Assembly: GCA_014376655.1 (NCBI GenBank)
Contig: JACMRC010000099.1
Location: 1 to 5,670, forward strand
Direction: 5' to 3'
Length of the DNA stretch: 5,670 nt
From: Mucilaginibacter sp.
GTDB taxonomy: Bacteria; Bacteroidota; Bacteroidia; Sphingobacteriales; Sphingobacteriaceae
Shown here one piece after another: positions 1-5,343 of the stretch. The position numbers and the translations under genes are program-made. A model generated the notes under the pieces. That model saw nothing but the letters and a program-made list of their open reading frames with translations, was not told where the DNA came from and did not search any database. How positions within the stretch are numbered: position 1 is the stretch's first letter; every line of letters begins with the position of its first letter.

Positions 1-97
1 CTAAAGATATCACCTCATAACCGCTATTGTTTAAAATATAGGTCATTACCTCTACTATAAACTCGTTATCATCCACAATTAATATCTTCTTACTCAT
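1..97 (-). CDS. Response regulator receiver domain protein, N-terminal fragment
   Basis: Only the first 32 codons are inside the window; the gene continues beyond base 1. The peptide begins MSKKILIVDDNEF and continues to ...NSGYEVISL. This is the classic start of a CheY-like receiver domain: a hydrophobic first beta strand (KILIVDD) ending in the paired acidic residues D9-D10, which help bind Mg2+ next to the phospho-acceptor Asp. A first helix and the start of beta 2 (GYEVISL) follow. The phospho-acceptor Asp and any output domain are outside the window, so it cannot be told whether this is a stand-alone receiver or a DNA-binding regulator. The ATG at 97-95 is the natural start because it sits directly before the first strand. 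Upstream are a terminator for the preceding gene and a TTTAAC/GTTAAA inverted repeat that could be its control site. Confidence 0.9.
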   Translation of the reverse strand, partial: MSKKILIVDDNEFIVEVMTYILNNSGYEVISL

Positions 98-138
98 AAC
101 CTTGCATTTTGCATGTAATATTGCAATTGCCATGCCGC

Positions 139-155
139 TTTAACAATAGGTTAAA
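139..155. promoter_or_regulatory. Inverted repeat upstream of the response regulator (possible operator)
   Basis: TTTAAC (139-144) and GTTAAA (150-155) form a perfect 6-base inverted repeat with a 5-base spacer, about 42 bases upstream of the response-regulator start. It lies between that gene and the preceding gene's terminator, where its promoter should be. No clear TAnnTTTG box is visible here. The half-sites are short and AT-rich, so chance occurrence is quite possible. Confidence 0.25.
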
Positions 156-172
156 ATTATTGCAACAAACAA

Positions 173-198
173 GCGATGTGGTCCCTCAACCACATCGC
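173..198 (-). terminator. Intrinsic terminator of the nitroreductase gene
   Basis: A perfect 10-base stem (173-182 with 189-198, GCGATGTGGT/ACCACATCGC) encloses a 6-base loop. It begins 21 bases past the nitroreductase stop codon. On the minus strand the stem is followed by a T-rich tract (TTGTTTGTT), as expected for Rho-independent termination in that direction. On the plus strand the following bases are not T-rich and no plus-strand gene leads into it. It should insulate the downstream response regulator. Confidence 0.8.
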
Positions 199-219
199 CA
201 TATTAAACTAAACCCAATA

Positions 220-849
220 TTATATATGGATAAACAACTCTGCTTTTGGCCTGCGCACTTTTGCAGCAGTAGCTAAGGCATCATCTTCGGCTCGAAAACC
301 GATAGGAGCTATGACAGATGTTGTTAAGCCTAATTCTCTTAATCCCAAAATTTCGTCAAACCTGCCTGCTTCAAAGCCTTCCATGGGGCAGGCATCAATA
401 CCCAGGTCAGCTGCGGCGCTCAACAACACGCCTAAAGCAATGTACGCCTGCTTATGGTTCCAAACAATCTTAACATCCTCGGTCATGCGGTTAACATTAT
501 TGGTGATGTTGGTCTCGAAAGCTTCCAGGTTTGCACGATCAATGCCTCGGGTTGCAGCAATGCGGTCTATATATGTTTTTACGTAGGCGCTGTCCAAATT
601 TGTCTCTGCAGCAAAAACTATAACGTGCGATGCTGTGGTTAACTGTTGTTGTCCGCGTGCTGCTTCGCGCAATTGCTCTTTAACTTGTGGGTTTTCAACA
701 ACTATAATGCGGTAAGCTTGTAAACCGGCCGATGACGGTGCCAGTTGTACCGCATCTAACAAAGCGTTTAATTGTTCGGCGGTTAGCTTTTTAATAGCAT
801 CGAATTTCTTGGTGGCGTAACGCCAGTTTAATTTATCTATAAGTGACAT
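220..849 (-). CDS. NAD(P)H-dependent FMN nitroreductase (NfsB-like family)
   Basis: This 209-residue protein is close to the usual 210-220 residues of NfsB-type oxygen-insensitive nitroreductases. These are homodimeric, cytoplasmic FMN enzymes that use NAD(P)H to reduce nitroaromatics, quinones or similar acceptors. Family signatures are in the right order: WRYATKKFD (9-17) with R10 and K14 for FMN phosphate binding, LAPSSAGLQAY (36-46) for the flavin pocket, the helix around residues 130-150, PMEGF (155-159) matching the E-G pair near FMN, and KVRRP (197-201) whose K197/R199 match the C-terminal FMN-phosphate contacts. The ATG at 849-847 places the R10/K14 motif at the same distance from the N-terminus as in E. 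coli NfsB. No good Shine-Dalgarno is present, as is normal in Bacteroidota. It lies 68 bases downstream of the GT51 gene and may have its own promoter in that gap. The physiological substrate cannot be told from sequence. Confidence 0.93.
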   Translation of the reverse strand: MSLIDKLNWRYATKKFDAIKKLTAEQLNALLDAVQLAPSSAGLQAYRIIVVENPQVKEQLREAARGQQQLTTASHVIVFAAETNLDSAYVKTYIDRIAATRGIDRANLEAFETNITNNVNRMTEDVKIVWNHKQAYIALGVLLSAAADLGIDACPMEGFEAGRFDEILGLRELGLTTSVIAPIGFRAEDDALATAAKVRRPKAELFIHI

Positions 850-859
850 AATTTGCTTT

Positions 860-885
860 CATTTAATTTCATTCAAAATTAAATG
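860..885. promoter_or_regulatory. Inverted repeat overlapping a candidate -7 box upstream of the nitroreductase
   Basis: A 10-base perfect inverted repeat (860-869 with 876-885, CATTTAATTT/AAATTAAATG) with a 6-base spacer lies 10 bases upstream of the nitroreductase ATG. The minus-strand sequence TAATTTTG at 881-874 is an exact match to the Bacteroidota -7 element TAnnTTTG and sits inside the repeat. It would place the transcript start near 868. No clear TTTG is seen at the -33 position. The geometry suits a dimeric repressor covering the promoter, but the stem is almost wholly A+T. Confidence 0.4.
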
Positions 886-917
886 TTTAAACACACACCG
901 TTGTCACACCATAGTAA

Positions 918-3128
918 TTATAACTTTCCCTGATCTTTTAGTGCCTGCTTTTTAGTTTTAATATCGTCTTTAATGGCCCGTTTTTCCTGGCGGATCTGTT
1001 TACCCGTTTTGCCGGCAGGATTAATGGCATCTATCCGTTGCTGTTCTTCGTCCTTCAGCATTTTCTCTGTTTTCTGGACGACGGTATCCTTCTTACCAAA
1101 TAAGCGTTGAAAGAAGTTTGGTTTTTTAGCCGGCTCGGGTTCCTGGATCATAGGTATAGCGGCATCAATATCATCATCATTAGGCGCGTTTAATATCTTA
1201 CTTGCAGCTGCCGAATCTACCGTTGCAACCCTGCGGCGTTGGCTTTCTTTTAAATATACCGTGTAAAACCCATAAGAGCTGCTATCCGCCTGCGCAAAAC
1301 CTTTGCCCATCATCATCCGGCCTAACGAGTTAAAGTAGTTTTCCAATCCCGGCCTCAAGCTGCCGTCAGGCTGAAAGGCGTATAGCCCGGCTTTTGGTCT
1401 GGGTACAATTTTAGCCAGGAATATACTCTCGCCCAGGGTTAATTCAGATGGCGACTTACCAAAGTAAAAATGAGCCGCTTCGCTAATGCCGTAAATGCCC
1501 GGCCCCCATTCTATAATATTAAAATACACCTCCAGCATCCTGTCCTTGGTCATGATGTTGTTGTTCTCTATCATCCAAACAATCAGGATCTCTTCTATCT
1601 TACGGGCCAGTGTCTTTTTACGGGTTAAGTAAGAGTTTTTAACCAGCTGCATAGATATGGTGCTGCCCCCGCGTTTAAACTTGTGTTCTTTAATATCTGT
1701 AACGATAGACTGCCGTAAAGCCTTTTCTACAAAACCGTGATGTTTATAAAAAGTAGGATCCTCCGCTGTCATAACCGCGTTGCGCAGGTAGGGCGACATT
1801 TCTTCTAACGGTGTATATTCCGGATTCTCTGGCCCTATTAGGTGCGGTCGCATGGGTTTGCCATTCTCGTAAGGCGTATAAACAAACGGCCTGGTTAATT
1901 TCCCCAGGTCTGTTTTTCCGTAAGCTGTTATCTTAAAATCGGGATCCTTATCCATCCTCGAATCAAATTTCAGGCTGTCGGGCTGTGCATTGTTCAAATA
2001 AAAATTAGCCGAATAGTTTAGCTTGCCGGCAACTTTAATTCCTTCTAACGTCTCAAACATCCCGGTAGGAAACGAATCGAAAATATCCTGTGCATTTTGC
2101 CAACCTGTAGTTACTTTAAGTTCGTAAATTTTAACCGGCTTAAGCGTGTATTTAATGAACGGATGCGCGCTCATTTTCTTTAAGTGGATAATCGACGAAC
2201 TATCTAACGATACATAATTTGATCCTACAAAAAAATTAGCTTCGATAGAGCCATCCTGCACTATAATATTATTGGCCGCCAGCCCCGGTTGATTCACTAA
2301 CAAGTTATGGGCGCTGCAATAGGTTTCTATCTGTGTTTCACCATCGCTGTGTTTAACGTTATTTAGCTTGATCGTCAGGTTATCAAAGTTTACACGGGCG
2401 TGAAATCGTTTTTCAATAAACGGGATCTCTACCTTTCCCTTTTCGGCATAAAGTTTAACATCTATCTCTTTATCGCTTGGGTGCATTGTACCGGCAAAAT
2501 GCCAGGTGGCAACCGTATCATTTATCTTTATAGTCGATGTAAGGTCACCATCATCAATCTTCGCGGTTTGGGTAAGTAGTTTTAATTGCGTGCTATCATT
2601 GGTAAACGATACCAGGAAATTATCAACCGTTAAATTATCGGGGATCTTATAAAGTACTTGTTTTATCAAATTGTTCGCTAACACACTTAAATCAACCTTG
2701 GTATGTGTTTGGGCAGAGTCGGCCTTCTTCTTAAATAAGAAATCGAAGTTTTTAACCCCTTTTTTATCCGTAAGATTTAAATGCCCGTTAAGCAAATCAA
2801 CATTTGCAAGCTTGATATTACCAAACAATAGCGGCCATAGTTTTATGCTTACATCAAAGTGTTTAATGTTTAATAAGCTGTCACGATTTTCGGGGACGAT
2901 GGTAATATTCTCACATGTCACGGTAGTTAACCCTGTAAAATGTGCCGATGCTATTTGAAGGTCTAAATGATATAGTTGTTTGGCTTTGGCCTTAGCTTTG
3001 GCTATCTGGCTTTGTAAGATGGCCTCGCGTTTTGTATAAGCAATGTACCCGGATATAAGCAGGATAACCAATAAGGAAGCAGCAATAATAGCCGCCAGGC
3101 GGATGTATTTAGGATTAAGGCGACGCAT
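918..3128 (-). CDS. Membrane-anchored AsmA-like / GT51 peptidoglycan glycosyltransferase fusion
   Basis: This 736-residue protein carries one N-terminal membrane anchor (about residues 10-31) and a large periplasmic part. Residues about 33-400 are rich in predicted beta strand and include an AsmA/DUF748-like signature, KLWPLLFGNIKLANVDLLNG, followed by ..KNFDFLF. Residues about 435-580 are a GT51 domain, the class that polymerises lipid II into glycan strands. Motif 1 is AEDPTFYKHHG with the putative catalytic Glu456. Motif 2 is RGGSTISMQLVKN (486-498). RKIEEI follows, with Glu513 as the second conserved acid. EVYFNIIEWGPGIYG (533-547) is closest to MtgA (EVYLNVVEWGNGIFG). No penicillin-binding transpeptidase domain follows. 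Instead there is a Lys/Asp/Glu-rich tail (about 663-736). The ATG at 3128-3126 is chosen over an adjacent TTG one codon upstream, since it gives a normal MRRLNPK signal anchor. A good Bacteroidota promoter lies just upstream. The polymerase call is firm; the AsmA-like call rests on pattern resemblance. Confidence 0.9.
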   Translation of the reverse strand: MRRLNPKYIRLAAIIAASLLVILLISGYIAYTKREAILQSQIAKAKAKAKQLYHLDLQIASAHFTGLTTVTCENITIVPENRDSLLNIKHFDVSIKLWPLLFGNIKLANVDLLNGHLNLTDKKGVKNFDFLFKKKADSAQTHTKVDLSVLANNLIKQVLYKIPDNLTVDNFLVSFTNDSTQLKLLTQTAKIDDGDLTSTIKINDTVATWHFAGTMHPSDKEIDVKLYAEKGKVEIPFIEKRFHARVNFDNLTIKLNNVKHSDGETQIETYCSAHNLLVNQPGLAANNIIVQDGSIEANFFVGSNYVSLDSSSIIHLKKMSAHPFIKYTLKPVKIYELKVTTGWQNAQDIFDSFPTGMFETLEGIKVAGKLNYSANFYLNNAQPDSLKFDSRMDKDPDFKITAYGKTDLGKLTRPFVYTPYENGKPMRPHLIGPENPEYTPLEEMSPYLRNAVMTAEDPTFYKHHGFVEKALRQSIVTDIKEHKFKRGGSTISMQLVKNSYLTRKKTLARKIEEILIVWMIENNNIMTKDRMLEVYFNIIEWGPGIYGISEAAHFYFGKSPSELTLGESIFLAKIVPRPKAGLYAFQPDGSLRPGLENYFNSLGRMMMGKGFAQADSSSYGFYTVYLKESQRRRVATVDSAAASKILNAPNDDDIDAAIPMIQEPEPAKKPNFFQRLFGKKDTVVQKTEKMLKDEEQQRIDAINPAGKTGKQIRQEKRAIKDDIKTKKQALKDQGKL

Positions 3129-3142
3129 CAAAGAATTTTTAT

Positions 3143-3172
3143 CAAAACTAAACTAAATTGTATGGTTACAAA
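3143..3172 (-). promoter_or_regulatory. Bacteroidota-type promoter for the AsmA-GT51 gene
   Basis: On the minus strand TTTG (3172-3169) is followed after 18 bases by TAGTTTTG (3150-3143). These are exact matches to the Bacteroidota -33 TTTG and -7 TAnnTTTG elements at an acceptable spacing. The start of transcription would fall near 3136-3138, only about 8-10 bases before the ATG at 3128, so the leader would be very short. Confidence 0.6.
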
Positions 3173-3356
3173 CGTTAGGATTGGTAAAATGTTTCCTATG
3201 CTGCATAGACAGCTCCCTATTTAATTTGGCCACCTCTTTATTCCGGCAGTATCGTCGCAAGTAAGCCCGCTCTAAATGGCGAAGCTCGTGAACACCAAAG
3301 AGAAAAATAAATTCGTGAACAAACTCTCCGATAAGATGACTTATTAAAACTTCCTC
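3153..3356 (-). pseudogene. Start-less open frame, possible gene remnant
   Basis: The minus strand is open for 67 codons between TAA (3359-3357) and TAG (3155-3153). There is no ATG, GTG or TTG at its beginning; the only ATG is near the end. The reading is not low-complexity: it includes a hydrophobic stretch (EFIFLFGVHELRHLERAY) followed by a basic region (LRRYCRNKEVAKLNREL). Part of it lies in the most GC-rich part of the gap. The in-frame 8-base direct repeat TCGTGAAC at 3286-3293 and 3313-3320 encodes the two VHE tripeptides. The frame ends inside the promoter of the AsmA-GT51 gene. I do not recognise the family. It may be the tail of a decayed gene, or simply chance. Confidence 0.2.
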
Positions 3357-3444
3357 TTAACATCACCCTGTTTATATTTAAACAGCTGATTATCAATGTA
3401 TTATGGTTTGATTTTTAACTCCCTGCTTCGTATACTCTTATTTA

Positions 3445-3494
3445 ACTTGTTAAACCTCTGGTTTTGTGCCCGGGTGCATTTGCCTTTAACAAGT
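3445..3494. repeat. Inverted repeat, 10-base arms, 30-base spacer
   Basis: ACTTGTTAAA (3445-3454) pairs perfectly with TTTAACAAGT (3485-3494). The left arm overlaps a second, tighter inverted repeat, TTTAAC-TT-GTTAAA (3441-3454), and another TTTAAC lies at 3414-3419. The spacer contains the small GC-rich core GCCCGGGT. It lies just beyond the end of the start-less frame at 3503-3667. It could be a long-loop hairpin ending a transcript or clustered protein-binding half-sites. No T-run follows on either strand, so I do not call it a terminator. Confidence 0.3.
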
Positions 3495-3502
3495 ATTAAT
3501 GT

Positions 3503-3667
3503 CTAACTGCCTTTTACTGGCTTAATTTTTACCTGCAAAAAATCACACAGTTTTTCTATTGTTTCACACTTAAATGCTATTAAATCACACTTTAATTCCA
3601 CAAAATCAGACGTTTTCAAGCGTTTGTACAGTGCATATTTTAAGCTAATATTCTGTTTATTAGTGTG
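3503..3667 (-). pseudogene. Start-less open frame with heptad repeats, possible Cro/C1-type HTH remnant
   Basis: The minus strand is open for 54 codons between TAA (3670-3668) and TAG (3505-3503), with no ATG or GTG start. The C-terminal half reads as four consecutive seven-residue units beginning TSD, KCD, KCE and LCD, then QVKIKPVKGS. The segment ETIEKLCDFLQVKI resembles the last helix of Cro/C1-type HTH proteins of Bacteroidota (pattern TLEKLCxxLxCxxxDL), but the N-terminal helices and the DNA-recognition turn are not clearly present. It may be a shrunken remnant of such a regulator. A TAnnTTTG box lies about 70 bases upstream. An unusual start codon cannot be excluded. Confidence 0.22.
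3543..3611. repeat. Four-copy 21-base periodic repeat (TCACAC)
   Basis: TCACAC occurs at 3543, 3564 and 3585 and TCAGAC at 3606, each exactly 21 bases apart. The bases between copies are similar in AT-richness but not identical. On the minus strand the repeat is in frame with the open frame at 3503-3667 and encodes the x-C/S-D/E positions of successive heptads. A 21-base period is also two helical turns, so same-face protein binding is an alternative explanation. Confidence 0.55.
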
Positions 3668-3735
3668 TTATAAAAGAAAAAGTAAAAACTGCGAAATATT
3701 GCGTTTGATTTGCTCTTGCAGAGCGAGGATATACA

Positions 3736-3769
3736 CAAATATAAGAAAAAGCAGGCTGTAAATCTTCAA
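3736..3769 (-). promoter_or_regulatory. Weak candidate promoter inside the gene-poor region
   Basis: The minus strand has TATATTTG at 3743-3736, an exact TAnnTTTG match, with TTG at 3769-3767, 23 bases further upstream and at the long end of accepted spacing. It points at the heptad-repeat frame (3503-3667). Because TAnnTTTG matches are expected by chance in AT-rich DNA, this is tentative. Confidence 0.25.
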
Positions 3770-3902
3770 TCAGTGCAAATAAATTGCTTGTTAATGCGCA
3801 ATATTATCACCGGGTACAATTATAATGCATCCGATTTATACACTTTAAAAAGACTTTTATGGCTTAAAATCAAAATGTGCCCATAGGCCAAGCCCCCAAG
3901 AG

Positions 3903-3925
3903 AGAACGAGCTGCGAGCACGTTCT
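3903..3925 (-). terminator. Hairpin terminator after the Met-rich barrel gene
   Basis: It starts 4 bases after the stop codon of the Met-rich gene. The minus-strand transcript would fold AGAACG-T-GCT around a three-base CGC loop with AGC-T-CGTTCT, giving ten base pairs interrupted by one T-T mismatch. The sequence after the stem (CTCTTGGGGG) lacks a proper T-run, so it may work as a weak terminator or a 3'-end-stabilising hairpin. Confidence 0.6.
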
Positions 3926-3929
3926 TGCC

Positions 3930-5333
3930 TTACATATTCATCATATCATGGCCCATTTTCATCATAGATGGATTGATGCGCAGGTAAACCTGGAAACCGG
4001 TAGGTGCCGACCCATAATAAGTTTTTAAAGCCGATGGCGACACGTTTAAAGTGCCTTGTATACCTAAAGTAAGGTCGGTGTTTTTAGCGGAGCCTAACCT
4101 GTAATTTGTACCCAGCGTTATTGCATGAACGTTAAAGTTTGGGTTGGTTGGGAACGCGGTGTGCATATCCAACTCCTCTGCATCTTTCTGCACAAACTCA
4201 TAGCGGCCATATATGGCGACGCGGCTAAGCTGCAGGTTGCTCTCTAATAAAATAGATGGTTGTGTTTTGCCATTGTCTGAGTAATGGTTTTGCCCGTATA
4301 ACAATGTTGTGGCTACATAACTATCATTGCCCAACATTTTGGTGTGTATGGCCGATGCGGTAAAGCGGTTAACGTTTTGTAATGGCTCAGCTTCTTCGGG
4401 GCTATGGATCCAGCCATCAGATACCTGTAGGGCCCATTGCTTTGACGGATTGTATGACAAGCGCAGCGAATAGCTATCCAAATTCAGCTTATCAAAATTA
4501 TACCTGAACTCGTCGGGCTCGCGGCCGGTAAAGGTTGATCCTTCTATTTTGATATACTTATACCTGAAACCTAAAGTAGTAACACCAAAAGCTATATGGG
4601 TAGCGTCCTGATAATGGTGGCCCAATGGTGCATTAGCATTACCCATTGAAGACAAACGGTGCATAAACATTGGCGGGCCTAAAGCCGGCTCGCCCGGGTA
4701 GCCAAACGAAACAGAAACGTCGGCATCTTTAGCTACACGTTGCGTATAGGCCACAACTAACTCTGCAAACAGATCGTGCGGGTGCTGGCGGTCAACCAGT
4801 TTATTGCCCTGGTATGATTCGCCGGTTTGGTATAATAAAGGGTATCCTGCCGCCCCAACTAAAAAAGGATCGAGCGAGAACATGGTGTTGATACTAAACA
4901 ACCCATTGCTGCCAACCTTGGTTTGGGTCATCCCCATTATCATATTAGGTACATCAAACTTTGATCCGCCTCGCGGGCCCGATTGGTTATTGTATCTCGC
5001 GAAAAAGTTGCCATGTATCATGGTCATCCATTTTTTACCGTGGATCATGTAGGCATACATGGGCGATTCATCAGGCACCCACGAGGTACCCGAACCATCT
5101 CGGTTCATGGGCAGATCAAGCGAGAATTGACTGGTCATCATGGGTTTGCTCATATCCATGTTCATCATATCGTCGTCCATTTCAACACCATTCATCATGT
5201 GGGTATGGGGCTTTGTCCGAAGGACTCCTTTTGAGGCCTTTTTTGTAGTGTCGCTACCCATTTTCATGTTTTGCGCCGACGATGACATCGCTCCTAATAG
5301 TATAATTGCAATAATTATATTAAGTATTTTCAT
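3930..5333 (-). CDS. Methionine/histidine-rich secreted protein, predicted outer-membrane beta-barrel
   Basis: This 467-residue protein starts with a clear signal peptide (MKILNIIIAIILLGAMSSSA, likely cut before Q21). A methionine-rich segment follows (about residues 23-66, including HTHMMNG and DMMNMDM), then strands of alternating polar and hydrophobic residues typical of outer-membrane barrels. Nineteen of its 33 methionines fall in residues 23-135. Blocks that look conserved include DLPMNRDGSGTSW (73-85), DRQHPHD (181-187), FMHR (223-226), GHHYQDATH (238-246) and GREPDE (270-275). I recall similar proteins, usually left as hypothetical, in metal-resistance loci of many bacteria; that is memory and not a search. 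The last barrel-like strand (GFQVYLRIN) is followed by a Met-rich tail ending DMMNM. The ATG at 5333-5331 is preferred over an in-frame start at 5396, which would overlap the upstream gene and bury the signal peptide. It lies 10 bases after the upstream barrel gene, so the two are probably co-transcribed. A role in copper or other soft-metal handling is inferred from composition. Confidence 0.8.
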   Translation of the reverse strand: MKILNIIIAIILLGAMSSSAQNMKMGSDTTKKASKGVLRTKPHTHMMNGVEMDDDMMNMDMSKPMMTSQFSLDLPMNRDGSGTSWVPDESPMYAYMIHGKKWMTMIHGNFFARYNNQSGPRGGSKFDVPNMIMGMTQTKVGSNGLFSINTMFSLDPFLVGAAGYPLLYQTGESYQGNKLVDRQHPHDLFAELVVAYTQRVAKDADVSVSFGYPGEPALGPPMFMHRLSSMGNANAPLGHHYQDATHIAFGVTTLGFRYKYIKIEGSTFTGREPDEFRYNFDKLNLDSYSLRLSYNPSKQWALQVSDGWIHSPEEAEPLQNVNRFTASAIHTKMLGNDSYVATTLLYGQNHYSDNGKTQPSILLESNLQLSRVAIYGRYEFVQKDAEELDMHTAFPTNPNFNVHAITLGTNYRLGSAKNTDLTLGIQGTLNVSPSALKTYYGSAPTGFQVYLRINPSMMKMGHDMMNM

Positions 5334-5343
5334 AAATGTCTGA

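Larger units (their letters stand above)
3151..3902. other. Gene-poor intergenic region of about 750 bases
   Basis: I find no open frame here with a conventional ATG or GTG start that gives a credible protein, and no tRNA, rRNA or CRISPR. The segment is visibly more AT-rich than its neighbours, except for about 3215-3300. It holds two minus-strand frames that look protein-like but have no start codon (3153-3356 and 3503-3667). It also holds a 21-base periodic repeat, a 10-base inverted repeat with a long spacer (3445-3494), a small perfect hairpin at 3368-3385 (CTGTTTA/TAAACAG), and a candidate promoter at 3736-3769. The best single explanation is a stretch of decayed genes, but an unannotated small RNA is not excluded. 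Confidence 0.5.

Noticed and set aside
311..642. Plus-strand open frames opposite the nitroreductase (311-586 and 454-642)
   Set aside because: They are antisense to a well-supported gene, overlap each other, and show no recognisable protein features.
2671..2958. Plus-strand 95-codon open frame opposite the AsmA-like region
   Set aside because: It is a shadow of the AsmA-GT51 coding frame, with no domain, promoter or start signal.
3129..3131. TTG one codon upstream as the start of the AsmA-GT51 gene
   Set aside because: The adjacent ATG gives a normal signal-anchor start; TTG adds a single residue with no supporting ribosome-binding site.
3541..3611. CRISPR-like array
   Set aside because: The repeated unit is only about 6 bases with a 21-base period; there are no repeats of CRISPR length and no spacers.
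3712..3724. Small hairpin GCTCT-TGC-AGAGC
   Set aside because: The stem is only 5 base pairs, without a T-run or an adjacent gene end.
3660..3800. Another minus-strand open stretch of about 46 codons upstream of the heptad frame
   Set aside because: It has no start codon, a composition typical of AT-rich noncoding DNA, and only a few bases of overlap with the next frame, so joining the two by a frameshift is not supported.
3695..3805. Distant inverted pair AATATTGCG (3695-3703) and CGCAATATT (3797-3805)
   Set aside because: Nine bases built around the palindrome AATATT, with no target-site duplication and no transposase, are not enough to call a mobile element.
4804..5343. Several overlapping plus-strand open frames opposite the Met-rich gene
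   Set aside because: They come from the repetitive CAT-rich antisense of Met/His codons. The minus-strand frame has a signal peptide and family-like motifs.
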